Assembly: GCA_023957385.1 (NCBI GenBank)
Contig: JAMLGZ010000002.1
Location: 62,001-126,000, forward strand
Direction of reading: 5' to 3'
Source of the DNA: Brumimicrobium sp.
Lineage (GTDB): Bacteria > Bacteroidota > Bacteroidia > Flavobacteriales_D > Crocinitomicaceae
DNA: 64,000 nt
The position numbers were made by a program, and so were the translations under genes. Positions 35,536 through 44,012 of this stretch are shown here, piece by piece; position 1 is the stretch's first letter, and each line of letters opens with the position of its first letter. The notes below the pieces were generated by a model, which saw only the letters and a list, made by a program, of their open reading frames with translations, searched no databases and was not told where the DNA came from.

Positions 35536-36498
35536 TTATCCTTCTACCACCTGTTTTTCCATCTCAATTGCCTTGTGGAATAAGATGTTATTTTCTAAGT
35601 GAATATGTTGGAATAAATCTTTTTCAAATTCATCTAGCTTTTTATACATAGTGCTATACGTATTGCAAGCATCTTCTGGTATTTTAAAGCCATTACTTAA
35701 TTCATTGATTCTTTTCATGTGTTGACCGGCACTATCGTGTTCTTCCAAGTGATGTTGAATTGGTTTATCGATAGAACCAAATCCAGGAACTGGTAACTTT
35801 TCATTATTGTTACGAGCATGAACTAGTTTTTTCACATAAGGAAATAAATATTTCTCTTCAGCTGCCATGTGATCGGTTAATTCTTGTGCCAATTTTGCCC
35901 AATGCTCTGCTATTTCAACTACTTCTGGATGATGTGCCCCGTGAACGTTAGCTACTTTTTGTGTAAATTCATTCAACATAGGTATAGAATTTCTTACATA
36001 CGTGTGGTGATTATGAATAATATAATCAGATAAGAAATCTAATTCCCAGTTATTGAAAGTATTTTGTCTTTGATCAGAATTTGAATCTAATGCATCTAAA
36101 TCCTGTTTTACAGTTTCATAATTTAGGTTTTGTTTATCACAAACGGCTTGTAAACTAACATTTCCGTTACAGCAAAAATCAATACCGTATTTACGAAATA
36201 CTTCAGCCCTTCTGTAGTCATCCGCAACCATATCTCCAACAGTTGGTTCGGTTTGAGCAGGTAAGTGACGTGTAATTTGAACTTCCCAAATGAGAGGACC
36301 CTTTTCTAGATATTCCCAGTCAAAAGTTTCACCATGGATAGCTTTAAAATGGTGATATAATGGAATAGGATCGTGGTCATTATGCAAAATGAAATATTCT
36401 CCATCTTTTAAGCTATCAAAGCGAGAAAAAATAATTTCATGTTTGAGAGCATGTGGTTGTATGGCTGTTGCATCTAGTAAAACATCTTGAGTTTCCAT
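35536..36498 (-). CDS. RIC/ScdA-type di-iron iron-sulfur cluster repair protein with DUF2249 N terminus
   Basis: 320 residues. A DUF2249-like segment comes first (IIFSRFDSLKDGEYFILHNDHDP), then the ScdA N-terminal Cys motif YGIDFCCNGN, then a hemerythrin-like di-iron domain with His/Glu ligands (IHNHHTYV, NVHGAHHPE, HMAAEEKYLFP, HLEEHDSAG, HLENNILFH). RIC/YtfE proteins repair Fe-S clusters harmed by NO or peroxide. First gene of the operon that goes on to DUF2249, a 12-TM protein and DUF59. Confidence 0.92.
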   Translation of the reverse strand: METQDVLLDATAIQPHALKHEIIFSRFDSLKDGEYFILHNDHDPIPLYHHFKAIHGETFDWEYLEKGPLIWEVQITRHLPAQTEPTVGDMVADDYRRAEVFRKYGIDFCCNGNVSLQAVCDKQNLNYETVKQDLDALDSNSDQRQNTFNNWELDFLSDYIIHNHHTYVRNSIPMLNEFTQKVANVHGAHHPEVVEIAEHWAKLAQELTDHMAAEEKYLFPYVKKLVHARNNNEKLPVPGFGSIDKPIQHHLEEHDSAGQHMKRINELSNGFKIPEDACNTYSTMYKKLDEFEKDLFQHIHLENNILFHKAIEMEKQVVEG

Positions 36499-36519
36499 GT
36501 GATTTATTTTTATTTAGAA

Positions 36520-36527
36520 CAAATCTA
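36520..36527 (-). promoter_or_regulatory. Putative -7 box of the RIC operon promoter
   Basis: TAGATTTG on the minus strand fits TAnnTTTG, 21 bases before the ATG of the RIC gene. A matching -33 TTG is not evident. Confidence 0.4.
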
Positions 36528-36603
36528 CATAAGATTATTTTTAAATAAAAGAGTTTTGAATCTTTTTCTGCGAGAATGTCACATAAGTATGGAAGTTGAC
36601 AAG

Positions 36604-37135
36604 TTATTTTTTTCCTAAAATCTCGTAAAGTTTGGCATCTAATGCTGTAATTTGAATTTCAACACCATCCTTATTCCATATTTGAACACGGATTTGATCA
36701 TGTTTTGTTCTTAGGTAGGGAACTAAAAAGGTGGCATTGATTTGGTGATTTATAGTATCATTTTGAAAGTTGAAGTGTCCCTCTTCCATGCCTCTCCAAT
36801 TGTATCCTTTTCCTTTATACTCTGCGATGAAATTTGGAATCACACCTTGTAAGTGGGTATAGCTATCTCTATACGATTGTATCGTTATTTTTCTTTCAAA
36901 TATACATAAAATCAGGAACAAAAAATACCCATCCCCATTTTTTTGAAAATGAAGCCAATAAAGCTAAAATAAAGAAAATTGATGATACAATGAAGTTGAA
37001 CGAAGCCTGAGTAATAATTGAGCTTGAGATGGTTTTAGGAGCTATGGGCATGGTATTCTCTCGAATAATATTTCGATGATGAAAAAGCGTTTTTAATTGC
37101 TTTTTTGGGCTCTGAAAAGAATAAACCCCATTCAT
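36604..37135 (-). pseudogene. Frameshifted membrane protein gene (two overlapping halves)
   Basis: Two minus-strand frames overlap: 37135-36896 (a basic N terminus and one membrane segment, FNFIVSSIFFILALLASF) and 36921-36604 (a soluble domain ending in ALDAKLYEILGKK). At a run of six T in the coding strand (36920-36925 on the plus strand, A6), loss of one base would join them as a continuous reading frame with a second hydrophobic stretch VFLFLILCIF. An A7 run 15 bases earlier is an alternative slip point. So this is one gene of about 175 codons broken by a frameshift, real, sequencing error or slippage-regulated. Family unknown. Confidence 0.6.
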
Positions 37136-37252
37136 TCATATCGTTTATTTTTACAATATGTTACCGATAAGACATACCTATCCCGTTACGGTTTTGTCCC
37201 GTTTTAAAAAAAAAACTATCTTGAGTCAAAGAGCGTTTCACTAAATATACTG

Positions 37253-38413
37253 TCACGAAGGCGCCCTTTCTATCGGCTTTCGAATGACCATGTGCCCCTT
37301 CTTACACTTCGGGCATAGCAAAGGATCTTGCTGTTTGATTTCTCGATATACCTCATAGGCATTTAAGCCTTCATACTTCGGAAAGAAACGTTCACTTTTG
37401 TTTATGGTGGCACATAACTCTACGTTTTCTTTTAGATGTCGCAAAGCTAAAAAACCAATGTACCTTACCTTGCAAAGACCTGAAGGCAGAATGTGCTGTA
37501 AAAATCGTCGGACAAATTCTGATTCATCCAATGTCATTACACTTTTAAGTCCTGCTTTCTTGTAGTTTTTGTAATAAAAAGTGACTTTCCCATTTTTATG
37601 ACTGATAATTCGTTGATTGGAAATCGCAACTCGATGTGTGTAATTGCCAAGATATTTGATGATGTTATCAGGAGTAGTAAAAGGTTTTTCACTGTAAACA
37701 ACCCACTTTTTCTGATAACAAGTATCTTTAATTTGCTTAAAATTTTGAATATCATCCGGCAGCTTTAATTTGCCGATAGCATACTCTTTTTCTAACGTTT
37801 TCATCAATAGTCCTCGAAAAATAGCACTTAAAACTTTCACTGGCAGAAAGAACTTTTTATGGGATGGCACCCATTCAAAGCCGTCTTCTGTTAAACCTCC
37901 CGAGGGAACAATCATGTGAATGTGTGGGTGGTAGGACATAGTTTGTCCCCAGGTGTGTAGCACTGCTACGCCTCCCATTTTAGCACCAAGATACTCGTTG
38001 TTTTCTCCGCATTGCATAAGTGCTTGACTGGCAGCCTTAAACAAACTATCATAAGCAATGCGCTGATTGATGTAAAACAACTTGTTGAGTGATTCTGGAA
38101 TGGTAAAAACCAAATGAAAATGCTTCACTTCTGGTAAATTGCTTTTCAGTTTATCCACCCACTGTATTTTTCGTGTCATTTGACACTTCGGGCAATGTCT
38201 GTCTCTACATGAGTTGTAGGCGTTTCTGTAATGATGACAGTGATTGCACTCTGCAACATGTCCTCCTAGTTTTACTGTTCGACAAGCTAAAATAGCCTGA
38301 AATGCTTTTTCTTGAAAAGGATGCAAGTCATTCAGATTCAGTCCTTTGTTGAGTACTTCACTAAAAATATCGGACAACTCTACTTTTTGTCGTTTATTTT
38401 GCTTTGTTTTCAT
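37253..38413 (-). CDS. IS91-family HUH (Y2/Y1-type) transposase
   Basis: 386 residues. An N-terminal zinc finger (CNHCHHYRNAYNSCRDRHCPKC), then KHFHLVFTIPESLN, the HUH motif HPHIHMIVPSGG, and a Tyr-rich C-terminal region with NYTHRVAIS(N)QR and FLQHILPSGLCKVRYIGFLA. These are standard for IS91-type rolling-circle transposases. Full length. It follows the recombinase gene with a four-base overlap and probably shares its mRNA. Confidence 0.9.
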   Translation of the reverse strand: MKTKQNKRQKVELSDIFSEVLNKGLNLNDLHPFQEKAFQAILACRTVKLGGHVAECNHCHHYRNAYNSCRDRHCPKCQMTRKIQWVDKLKSNLPEVKHFHLVFTIPESLNKLFYINQRIAYDSLFKAASQALMQCGENNEYLGAKMGGVAVLHTWGQTMSYHPHIHMIVPSGGLTEDGFEWVPSHKKFFLPVKVLSAIFRGLLMKTLEKEYAIGKLKLPDDIQNFKQIKDTCYQKKWVVYSEKPFTTPDNIIKYLGNYTHRVAISNQRIISHKNGKVTFYYKNYKKAGLKSVMTLDESEFVRRFLQHILPSGLCKVRYIGFLALRHLKENVELCATINKSERFFPKYEGLNAYEVYREIKQQDPLLCPKCKKGHMVIRKPIERAPS

Positions 38414-39261
38414 AAGCGAAGATCATCAAAAGGTGAGACAATGTTTTTTAAGCTAGCATTTGAAAGATGCAGGTAAATCGAAGTAGTTCGGATAGAACTA
38501 TGCCCCATAAAAGATTGAATAATCTTTAGGTTAATTCCTTTGTCCAAGAGATGGGTAGCAAAACTATGTCGTAGCAAATGAGGGGTTACTCTTCTTTTGA
38601 TGCCCGCTCTTTGTGCAGCATCATGAATTACTTTATCAAAAGTTCGGACACTCATCTTCTTCCCTGGATGCCCATTTGGTTCAAACAAGTAAACTTTTGG
38701 TCTAAAACACTTGTAATAATAGCGTAATTCCTCTAGGGTTTGCTTTGAAAGAATCGTTCTTCGGTCTTTCTTTCCTTTACCTTGACGCACGATAATAAAA
38801 CCGTTTTCTGAGTCAATGTCCTTCGGTTTTAACTGCAATAATTCCATTTTGCGCAATCCTGCCGTGTACATGGTCATAATCATCACCCGATGTTTGATGT
38901 TTTGAGTACGCTCAATCATCAATTTAATTTCTTCCAAGGAAAGAATTTCGGGTAGTTCTCGCGGCAATCTAGGACGTTTTATTGCAATGGGTTCCCATTC
39001 TTTTTTTAACACATCTTCGGTGTAGATCTTAAACGCACTAATCTTTTGATTGATATAAGATGGTGAAACTTTTTTTGACTTTACTAAATGATGCAAGTAT
39101 TGTTTCAAATCCTCGCTGGTCAGTTTATCCAAGGTCTTGTTTGCATACGACTCGAAGACCTGCATAGTCTCACAGTAGCTTCTCACAGAGCAATCGCTGT
39201 AATTGCGAATCTCCATTTCTCGTTTTAACAGCGCTATGGCTGGGGAAAATTTATTCTCCAT
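38410..39261 (-). CDS. Tyrosine recombinase/integrase of the IS91-type element
   Basis: 283 residues. A SAM-like N-terminal domain (LLKREMEIRNYSDCSVRSYCETM) and the C-terminal catalytic domain with Arg in YTAGLRKMELLQL, HLLRHSFATHLLDKG (H-xx-R) and the nucleophile Tyr in GHSSIRTTSIYLHLS. XerC/D-like, related to the integrases that travel with IS91-type elements in Bacteroidota. Its start codon lies in an 18-bp inverted repeat (39257-39300), so initiation may be shut off by the hairpin. Confidence 0.9.
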   Translation of the reverse strand: MENKFSPAIALLKREMEIRNYSDCSVRSYCETMQVFESYANKTLDKLTSEDLKQYLHHLVKSKKVSPSYINQKISAFKIYTEDVLKKEWEPIAIKRPRLPRELPEILSLEEIKLMIERTQNIKHRVMIMTMYTAGLRKMELLQLKPKDIDSENGFIIVRQGKGKKDRRTILSKQTLEELRYYYKCFRPKVYLFEPNGHPGKKMSVRTFDKVIHDAAQRAGIKRRVTPHLLRHSFATHLLDKGINLKIIQSFMGHSSIRTTSIYLHLSNASLKNIVSPFDDLRL

Positions 39262-39300
39262 AACTTTTTGATTTTTAAAATGAAATCTAAAAGTTATGGA
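39257..39300 (-). promoter_or_regulatory. Hairpin enclosing the start codon of the recombinase gene
   Basis: Arms 39257-39274 and 39283-39300 are 18-bp inverted repeats with one mismatch and an 8-base loop; the minus-strand ATG (39261-39259) lies in one arm. It could mask the start in mRNA, or mark an element end. Confidence 0.5.
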
Positions 39301-39312
39301 ATGTTTTGGGAA

Positions 39313-40845
39313 TTACCGACTTGGTCGGTTTAGTTCAACTGGAGCATAACTCCATTGAGCTTTCACTATGTATAAGATATCGGGATAATAATAATCAGAG
39401 AGATCTAAATGGAAATCTGGAGAATATAGATGAAGACTATCTAAATAACCATCTTCAATTTCTGAGTGCCATTCATAGAGTTGTTTTAACTCCAGATTTT
39501 CAAAGGGTATACTTTCATATTCAATTCTAGACTTTTCAAGTAAAGCTAATTGTTTCTCTGTGGGACTTGTTGTTTGACCAAAGATGGAAAAATAGTAAGG
39601 TTTCGTCATAGATGAGTCTGATAAAATTCCTTTCGTCATCTGCCAAGTTTGGAACATATTAAGGAATATGAATAAACTACATATACCAAAAAATAGACGT
39701 TTCCAACGGATATTAGAAAGAAGAGCTCCTAAAGCAATAGCAAACATGGGATAGCTATCAACCATTGCACGTTGTGAGAAACTTTCAGCATACCACCAAG
39801 TCGTCCATGTACTCACAACATACAAAAAGAGCACAAATGAGATACTTATTATTTTGCCATTCTCATATTTCCGATATAATTGAACAAATCCTAATAAACC
39901 TAGTAGACTAAGAGGAGTATATAGTAGCCAACCTCTTTTAAAACTCAATAGAAACTGTTTAGTATGTGGTTGTAACCAATCAAAACCTTCTCCTGGATTA
40001 TTCGCATAAGAATTCACAAAGAAATGTCCTGTTAAACTATACCAGAAGATTAGTTGTATCCCAATAATTAATAGAAAACTGATAAATACTGTGGCTAATA
40101 CTTCCTTCTTTTGAAGAAAGAATTTGATTTTATTCCAGAAAGAGCCATATTGCTTGATACCCCAGAATACGGGTATACATCCAAACAATAAATCGGGTAT
40201 ACGAATTAATCCAAGTATTCCAAGGGATACTCCTAGATAAATCCCATTTCTAATTGTCGGATTTTTATGAAATTTATTTGTGGCTAGCAGTAATAACCCT
40301 ACAAATAGGAAAGATAAATTATGCGTGAATGTGCTAGGAAGGATTGATAGAGCATAAAGATTTGTTCCAAAGAAAACAAGAGGAACAATCCATGTTACAA
40401 TTTTATCTTCGAAAAAGAGAAGAAGCACTTTTCTTAGAACAAAGAGACTTATAACAGTATAAAACAAACAGCCCACCCAAAATGCAGTGGTATAAGGGAG
40501 CGAATAACCATCCATAGGATAACCTAAAAAGTTAGCAAATAGATGAGCAATTAGAAAGAAAGGAATAAATAGTAAGGCTAAACCACTTGTGTATTTGGAA
40601 TAGACAAAATCACCGGCATGATTAAACTGATATAATGTTGATGAGAAATTATAAGTTTGATTTAACTGTTCAAAATATTCATAGCTTAAATAGAAAGTTT
40701 TCTCAATAAATAGAGAGGGTAGATAGCAATACTGACCAAAAATGTCCCAAGAAATATAATTTACAACTCCTCTATTTATAAAAATTAGTATAAAGATTAA
40801 AGCTGTTAATAAAGTGCTGTTTCTCGAGTTAATGTATTGTTTCAT
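39313..40845 (-). CDS. Multi-spanning membrane glycosyltransferase-like protein
   Basis: 510 residues and about eleven to twelve membrane helices, starting with an N-terminal helix (TLLTALIFILIFINRGVV), a large first loop containing FSSTLYQFNHAGDFVYSKYTSGLALLF, and later SFKRGWLLYTPLSLLG and TTWWYAESFSQRAMVDSYPMFA. The layout is that of GT-C (dolichyl/undecaprenyl-phosphate sugar) transferases or related lipid A modifiers; catalytic residues are not certain. The last residues, VELNRPSR, are encoded in a hairpin next to the IS91-like element, so the natural C terminus may have been replaced. Confidence 0.6.
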   Translation of the reverse strand: MKQYINSRNSTLLTALIFILIFINRGVVNYISWDIFGQYCYLPSLFIEKTFYLSYEYFEQLNQTYNFSSTLYQFNHAGDFVYSKYTSGLALLFIPFFLIAHLFANFLGYPMDGYSLPYTTAFWVGCLFYTVISLFVLRKVLLLFFEDKIVTWIVPLVFFGTNLYALSILPSTFTHNLSFLFVGLLLLATNKFHKNPTIRNGIYLGVSLGILGLIRIPDLLFGCIPVFWGIKQYGSFWNKIKFFLQKKEVLATVFISFLLIIGIQLIFWYSLTGHFFVNSYANNPGEGFDWLQPHTKQFLLSFKRGWLLYTPLSLLGLLGFVQLYRKYENGKIISISFVLFLYVVSTWTTWWYAESFSQRAMVDSYPMFAIALGALLSNIRWKRLFFGICSLFIFLNMFQTWQMTKGILSDSSMTKPYYFSIFGQTTSPTEKQLALLEKSRIEYESIPFENLELKQLYEWHSEIEDGYLDSLHLYSPDFHLDLSDYYYPDILYIVKAQWSYAPVELNRPSR

Positions 40846-40964
40846 TAATGTATTGTCCTATTTTAGGAGATGAATATATAAATAGTTTCTCTAATATTAT
40901 TGGAATCGGTTCCAACTTTAATAAAATACCTTTAAATTAGTCCCGTCTTTTAATTCATATATTG

Positions 40965-41855
40965 ATGCGGAATCGCTTAGTTATTTTATCATTATTTTTA
41001 GTAATTCTTACTAATAGCACTGCACAGCGACACACTTTTAAAGATACAGTCCCAGCAATTATTGAATGTAATTATTTTGCCCCAAGGTTCTCTATTGGCA
41101 GTATGACTTTACGAGATGAGAATTTATCCCCTCTTTTTTATGATGGTGTAAATTTGAATTTTGGAGTTGGATATGAATGGTATAAACCGAAATGGTATCA
41201 TGATGTTTTTGTAGGCTTAGATTATGGAGCTTTGAGAGCTAAACTTCCCAAAAGTTTTATGCCCACCAATAAGGATATGACTCATGTTGTGGGATTTCAA
41301 TTATCGACGACACATTTATGGAGGACTCCTTGGTTACGTAGTGAGAAATGGGTGATAGAAACTGGAGGTGCTTTTAAAACCGCTCCTTATGTGAAGATAA
41401 ATCCCTCCTTATTTAATAATACTGTTAGTTTCCAATATTTTATGAATATTATGGGAGCTACCAAAATATCTTATGACTTAAGTCGTACAGCATCTTCGTA
41501 TAAAACAACCAAAAAAGGAAAAGAGAAATTTAAGGGAGCTGTTCAGCGTAAATTGAATCTACAGGTTGATTATGGGTTATTAAATCTTGGATATTTACCT
41601 GGATTTACGAATGTGTATATGTCAGAATATGGAGATGAAATGAAAACATTAACTAGTATGTTTAAAGAATATTATTTCACTTTAAATAGTTGGCGTTTTG
41701 ATTTTAAATTAGAATTTCTTCATTTGTTCTCAACTGGGAATGGCCACCGAATTGCTCTTGTAACATCTGTAATTCATACACCGGGACGATATCGTCCTCT
41801 TGATTTTGGTGCAACATTCCTTCAGTACACTATGATGATTAATCAAAAGAAATAG
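40965..41855 (+). CDS. Hypothetical exported protein, probably outer-membrane associated
   Basis: 296 residues. Signal peptide (MRNRLVILSLFLVILTNSTAQ), then beta-rich sequence with aromatic residues such as NLNFGVGYEWYKPKWYHDVFVGLDY, FQLSTTHLW, WVIETGGAF and FDFKLEFLHLFSTGNGHRIAL. No family recognised. ATG at 40965 is chosen over a TTG three bases earlier. It lies two bases ahead of the S41 peptidase gene and probably shares its transcript. Confidence 0.6.
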   Translation: MRNRLVILSLFLVILTNSTAQRHTFKDTVPAIIECNYFAPRFSIGSMTLRDENLSPLFYDGVNLNFGVGYEWYKPKWYHDVFVGLDYGALRAKLPKSFMPTNKDMTHVVGFQLSTTHLWRTPWLRSEKWVIETGGAFKTAPYVKINPSLFNNTVSFQYFMNIMGATKISYDLSRTASSYKTTKKGKEKFKGAVQRKLNLQVDYGLLNLGYLPGFTNVYMSEYGDEMKTLTSMFKEYYFTLNSWRFDFKLEFLHLFSTGNGHRIALVTSVIHTPGRYRPLDFGATFLQYTMMINQKK

Positions 41856-41857
41856 CC

Positions 41858-42853
41858 ATGAAAAGAATCATTATAATTTTTGCTTTAATTATTGGTTTGA
41901 CTGGGTGTCAAAAATTATTCTTTAAGAAAAATAATGCATCCGTTGATCCCCAAGAAAATTTTGAATATCTATGGCAAGAGCTCAAAGATAAATACAGTTA
42001 TTTCCAAGTTAAGAATATCAATTGGGAAGCGGTACATACTCAGTATCAAAATCAGATTCATCCAGGAATGTCTGAAAGTGAGTTGTTCGAAGTTTTAAAG
42101 AAAATGCTCTTCGAATTAAAGGATGATCATAGTAACCTAGTTAGTGCTTTTGATGTATCGGTATATAATATATATGCGCAATATCCCAAAAATTTTAACG
42201 ATCATTTAATCTATCAGTTATTTCCAAATATACACCGAACTGGTCCCTTCGCTCATAGTTGGATTACTGGAAAAAATATTGCTTATGTACGTTATGGTAG
42301 TTTTATGAGTATGTTTAGCGAAGAGCAATTAGATTATGTATTAGACATGTATAAGAGCTCTCAAGGATTGATTTTTGATATTCGTGAGAATGGAGGTGGA
42401 GTGCTGTTGAATGTGCCAAGTATTTTATCGCGCTTTACGGAACAAGAACTTTTAATTGGCTACTCGAAAACTAAAATAGGTCCGGAAGTGGATGATTTTG
42501 GAGATTTAGAGCCTTTCAACATTAAACCTTCAGAAAGAATAAAATATACAAAACCAATTGTTGTATTAATCGATAGAGGATCTTATAGTGCTTCTACTTT
42601 CTTTGCAGCAGCTACAAAAGCCTTTAACAATATCACATTAGTTGGAGTGCCAACAGGAGGTGGTGCAGGCTTGCCACATGGAGGACAACTTCCAAATGGT
42701 TGGACTTTCCGTTTCAGTATTTCTCAGTTTTTATATCCAAATATGGATGCTTCAGCTGAATTTGGAGTTCAGCCTGATGTTCCATGGGCTTTTGATTGGA
42801 CGGATATGACAAAAGATGTAATAATCGATAAGGCGGTAGAAATTCTAGAATAA
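41858..42853 (+). CDS. S41-family (CtpA-like) peptidase lipoprotein
   Basis: 331 residues. Signal peptide with lipobox (LIIGLTGCQ). The S41 fold shows LIFDIRENGGGVL and VVLIDRGSYSASTFFAAATKAF, where the Ser in GSYSAS is the nucleophile and a downstream Lys (ATKAF) may be the base; TGGGAGLPHGG follows. No PDZ domain is evident, as in tricorn-like S41B relatives. It likely cuts short C-terminal peptides in the periplasm, anchored by lipid. Second gene of a pair, two bases after the hypothetical gene at 40965. Confidence 0.82.
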   Translation: MKRIIIIFALIIGLTGCQKLFFKKNNASVDPQENFEYLWQELKDKYSYFQVKNINWEAVHTQYQNQIHPGMSESELFEVLKKMLFELKDDHSNLVSAFDVSVYNIYAQYPKNFNDHLIYQLFPNIHRTGPFAHSWITGKNIAYVRYGSFMSMFSEEQLDYVLDMYKSSQGLIFDIRENGGGVLLNVPSILSRFTEQELLIGYSKTKIGPEVDDFGDLEPFNIKPSERIKYTKPIVVLIDRGSYSASTFFAAATKAFNNITLVGVPTGGGAGLPHGGQLPNGWTFRFSISQFLYPNMDASAEFGVQPDVPWAFDWTDMTKDVIIDKAVEILE

Positions 42854-42873
42854 GAAATACCTTTTTTACGGTA

Positions 42874-42904
42874 TTGTTTAGAAACATTCTAAATAGTATC
42901 TTTG
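42874..42904 (+). promoter_or_regulatory. Promoter with overlapping palindromic operator, methyltransferase gene
   Basis: TTG at 42874-42876 and TATCTTTG at 42897-42904 (exact TAnnTTTG) are 20 bases apart. The spacer holds TTTAGAA-ACA-TTCTAAA (42877-42893), an inverted repeat in a classic repressor position. The ATG at 42920 follows 15 bases after the -7 box. Confidence 0.65.
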
Positions 42905-42919
42905 ATAAAATTTTTAGTC

Positions 42920-43711
42920 ATGGCCAAAGAATTACCAGATGTTGATCATGCCGCTAGTCATTATTTATTAGCAAGCATTGGAAAGAAAGTTTTACGTCCC
43001 GGAGGTAAAGGATTAACCAAAGAATTAATTGCAAGCCTACACATTTCGGAAGGAGACAAAATTGTAGAATTTGCTCCTGGACAAGGTTTTACTACAACAT
43101 CGGTATTGGATAAACACCCTGCATCTTACATTGGAATTGATATAGACGAAGAACATGTAGCAAACTTGAAAAAAAGATTTCGCTCTAACGGCACACATGT
43201 GGAGATTATGCTAGCTGACGCAGAAGACACTAAATTGCCTGACGCATCACAAGATAAAATCTTTGGAGAAGCTATGTTAAGTATGCATGCTGACCAGCGT
43301 AAGACTAGAATTATCAAAGAAGCAGCAAGGGTACTAAAAAGTGGTGGACTCTATGCCATCCATGAGTTAGAACTCAATTTAAAAGAAAATTGTCAGGACG
43401 AAAAACACGCGCAGATTCAACGGGATTTAGCAATGGTTTCCAATGTAAACGCACGTCCACTTACTTTCGAAGAATGGACTAAATTGTTAGAAGATGAAGG
43501 GTTTGAGGTAGTGTCTGTTGAACGTCGTCCGCTTAAAGTATTAGAACCTTTCCGTATCTTGGCAGATGAAGGATTCTTTCAAACATTAAAGATAGGTTAT
43601 AACATTCTTACAATGCCAAAATCACGTGAACGTGTACTTAAAATGAGAAAAACTTTTAAGTTACATTATGAGCACCTAAATGCCATAGTGATTATTGCTA
43701 AAAAGAGATAA
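42920..43711 (+). CDS. Class I SAM-dependent methyltransferase
   Basis: 263 residues. SAM-binding motif I as KIVEFAPGQGFTTTSVL, then YIGIDIDEEHV and the LADAEDTKLP loop, and motif LKSGGLYAIHEL before the final strands. Cytoplasmic. Substrate unknown; the wording DVDHAASHYLL near the N terminus is not diagnostic to me. ATG 42920 is used; a TTG at 42902 in frame overlaps the promoter. A repressor-type palindrome lies between the promoter boxes, so expression is likely responsive to a metal or stress. Confidence 0.78.
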   Translation: MAKELPDVDHAASHYLLASIGKKVLRPGGKGLTKELIASLHISEGDKIVEFAPGQGFTTTSVLDKHPASYIGIDIDEEHVANLKKRFRSNGTHVEIMLADAEDTKLPDASQDKIFGEAMLSMHADQRKTRIIKEAARVLKSGGLYAIHELELNLKENCQDEKHAQIQRDLAMVSNVNARPLTFEEWTKLLEDEGFEVVSVERRPLKVLEPFRILADEGFFQTLKIGYNILTMPKSRERVLKMRKTFKLHYEHLNAIVIIAKKR

Positions 43712-43713
43712 GA

Positions 43714-43938
43714 CTATTTTAATTTACAATCAGCTCCCTTTACATATCCTTTTTGAGGATCGACATCATATTGAATCATCTCACATGCTTGTTTTGCTTC
43801 GGACTTAGTATGTGATTCTTTAGACATTTTTACTGTATTCTTTCCAAAATCACCTGTACATGTGCAATTCCATTCTTTTTTGCAGGAAATTAAGGTTAGA
43901 GATAAAAGTCCAATACTAAATAATAAGATGTTTTTCAT
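43714..43938 (-). CDS. Small lipoprotein
   Basis: 74 residues from the ATG at 43938. Signal peptide with lipobox (LTLISCKKEWNC), then three more Cys (CTC, CEMIQ, CKLK). A start 17 codons upstream gives a poor leader. It is convergent with the methyltransferase gene, whose stop is two bases away. No family recognised; plain small disulfide-containing outer-membrane or periplasmic lipoprotein. Confidence 0.6.
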   Translation of the reverse strand: MKNILLFSIGLLSLTLISCKKEWNCTCTGDFGKNTVKMSKESHTKSEAKQACEMIQYDVDPQKGYVKGADCKLK

Positions 43939-44012
43939 ATATAGATGATTAAAGTATGATATTAACTTGCTGATAAAACGTAAGTACAATGTATAAATTG
44001 TCTTTTTGTTTT

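Larger units (their letters stand above)
37140..39330 (-). mobile_element. IS91-family-like element with tyrosine recombinase
   Basis: Contains an HUH-type transposase gene and an upstream tyrosine recombinase gene overlapping by four bases, on the minus strand. The exact ends were not resolved (IS91 elements lack inverted repeats). A palindrome ACCGAC-TTG-GTCGGT at 39315-39329 close to GTTC (39333-39336, the tetranucleotide IS91 elements favour) is the best candidate for the right boundary; it overlaps the last codons of the neighbouring gene. The 37136-37252 side holds an A-run and no clear end. Confidence 0.6.

Noticed and set aside
37140..39330. Integrative element with att sites around the tyrosine recombinase
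   Set aside because: The recombinase overlaps an IS91-type transposase and no direct att repeats were found.
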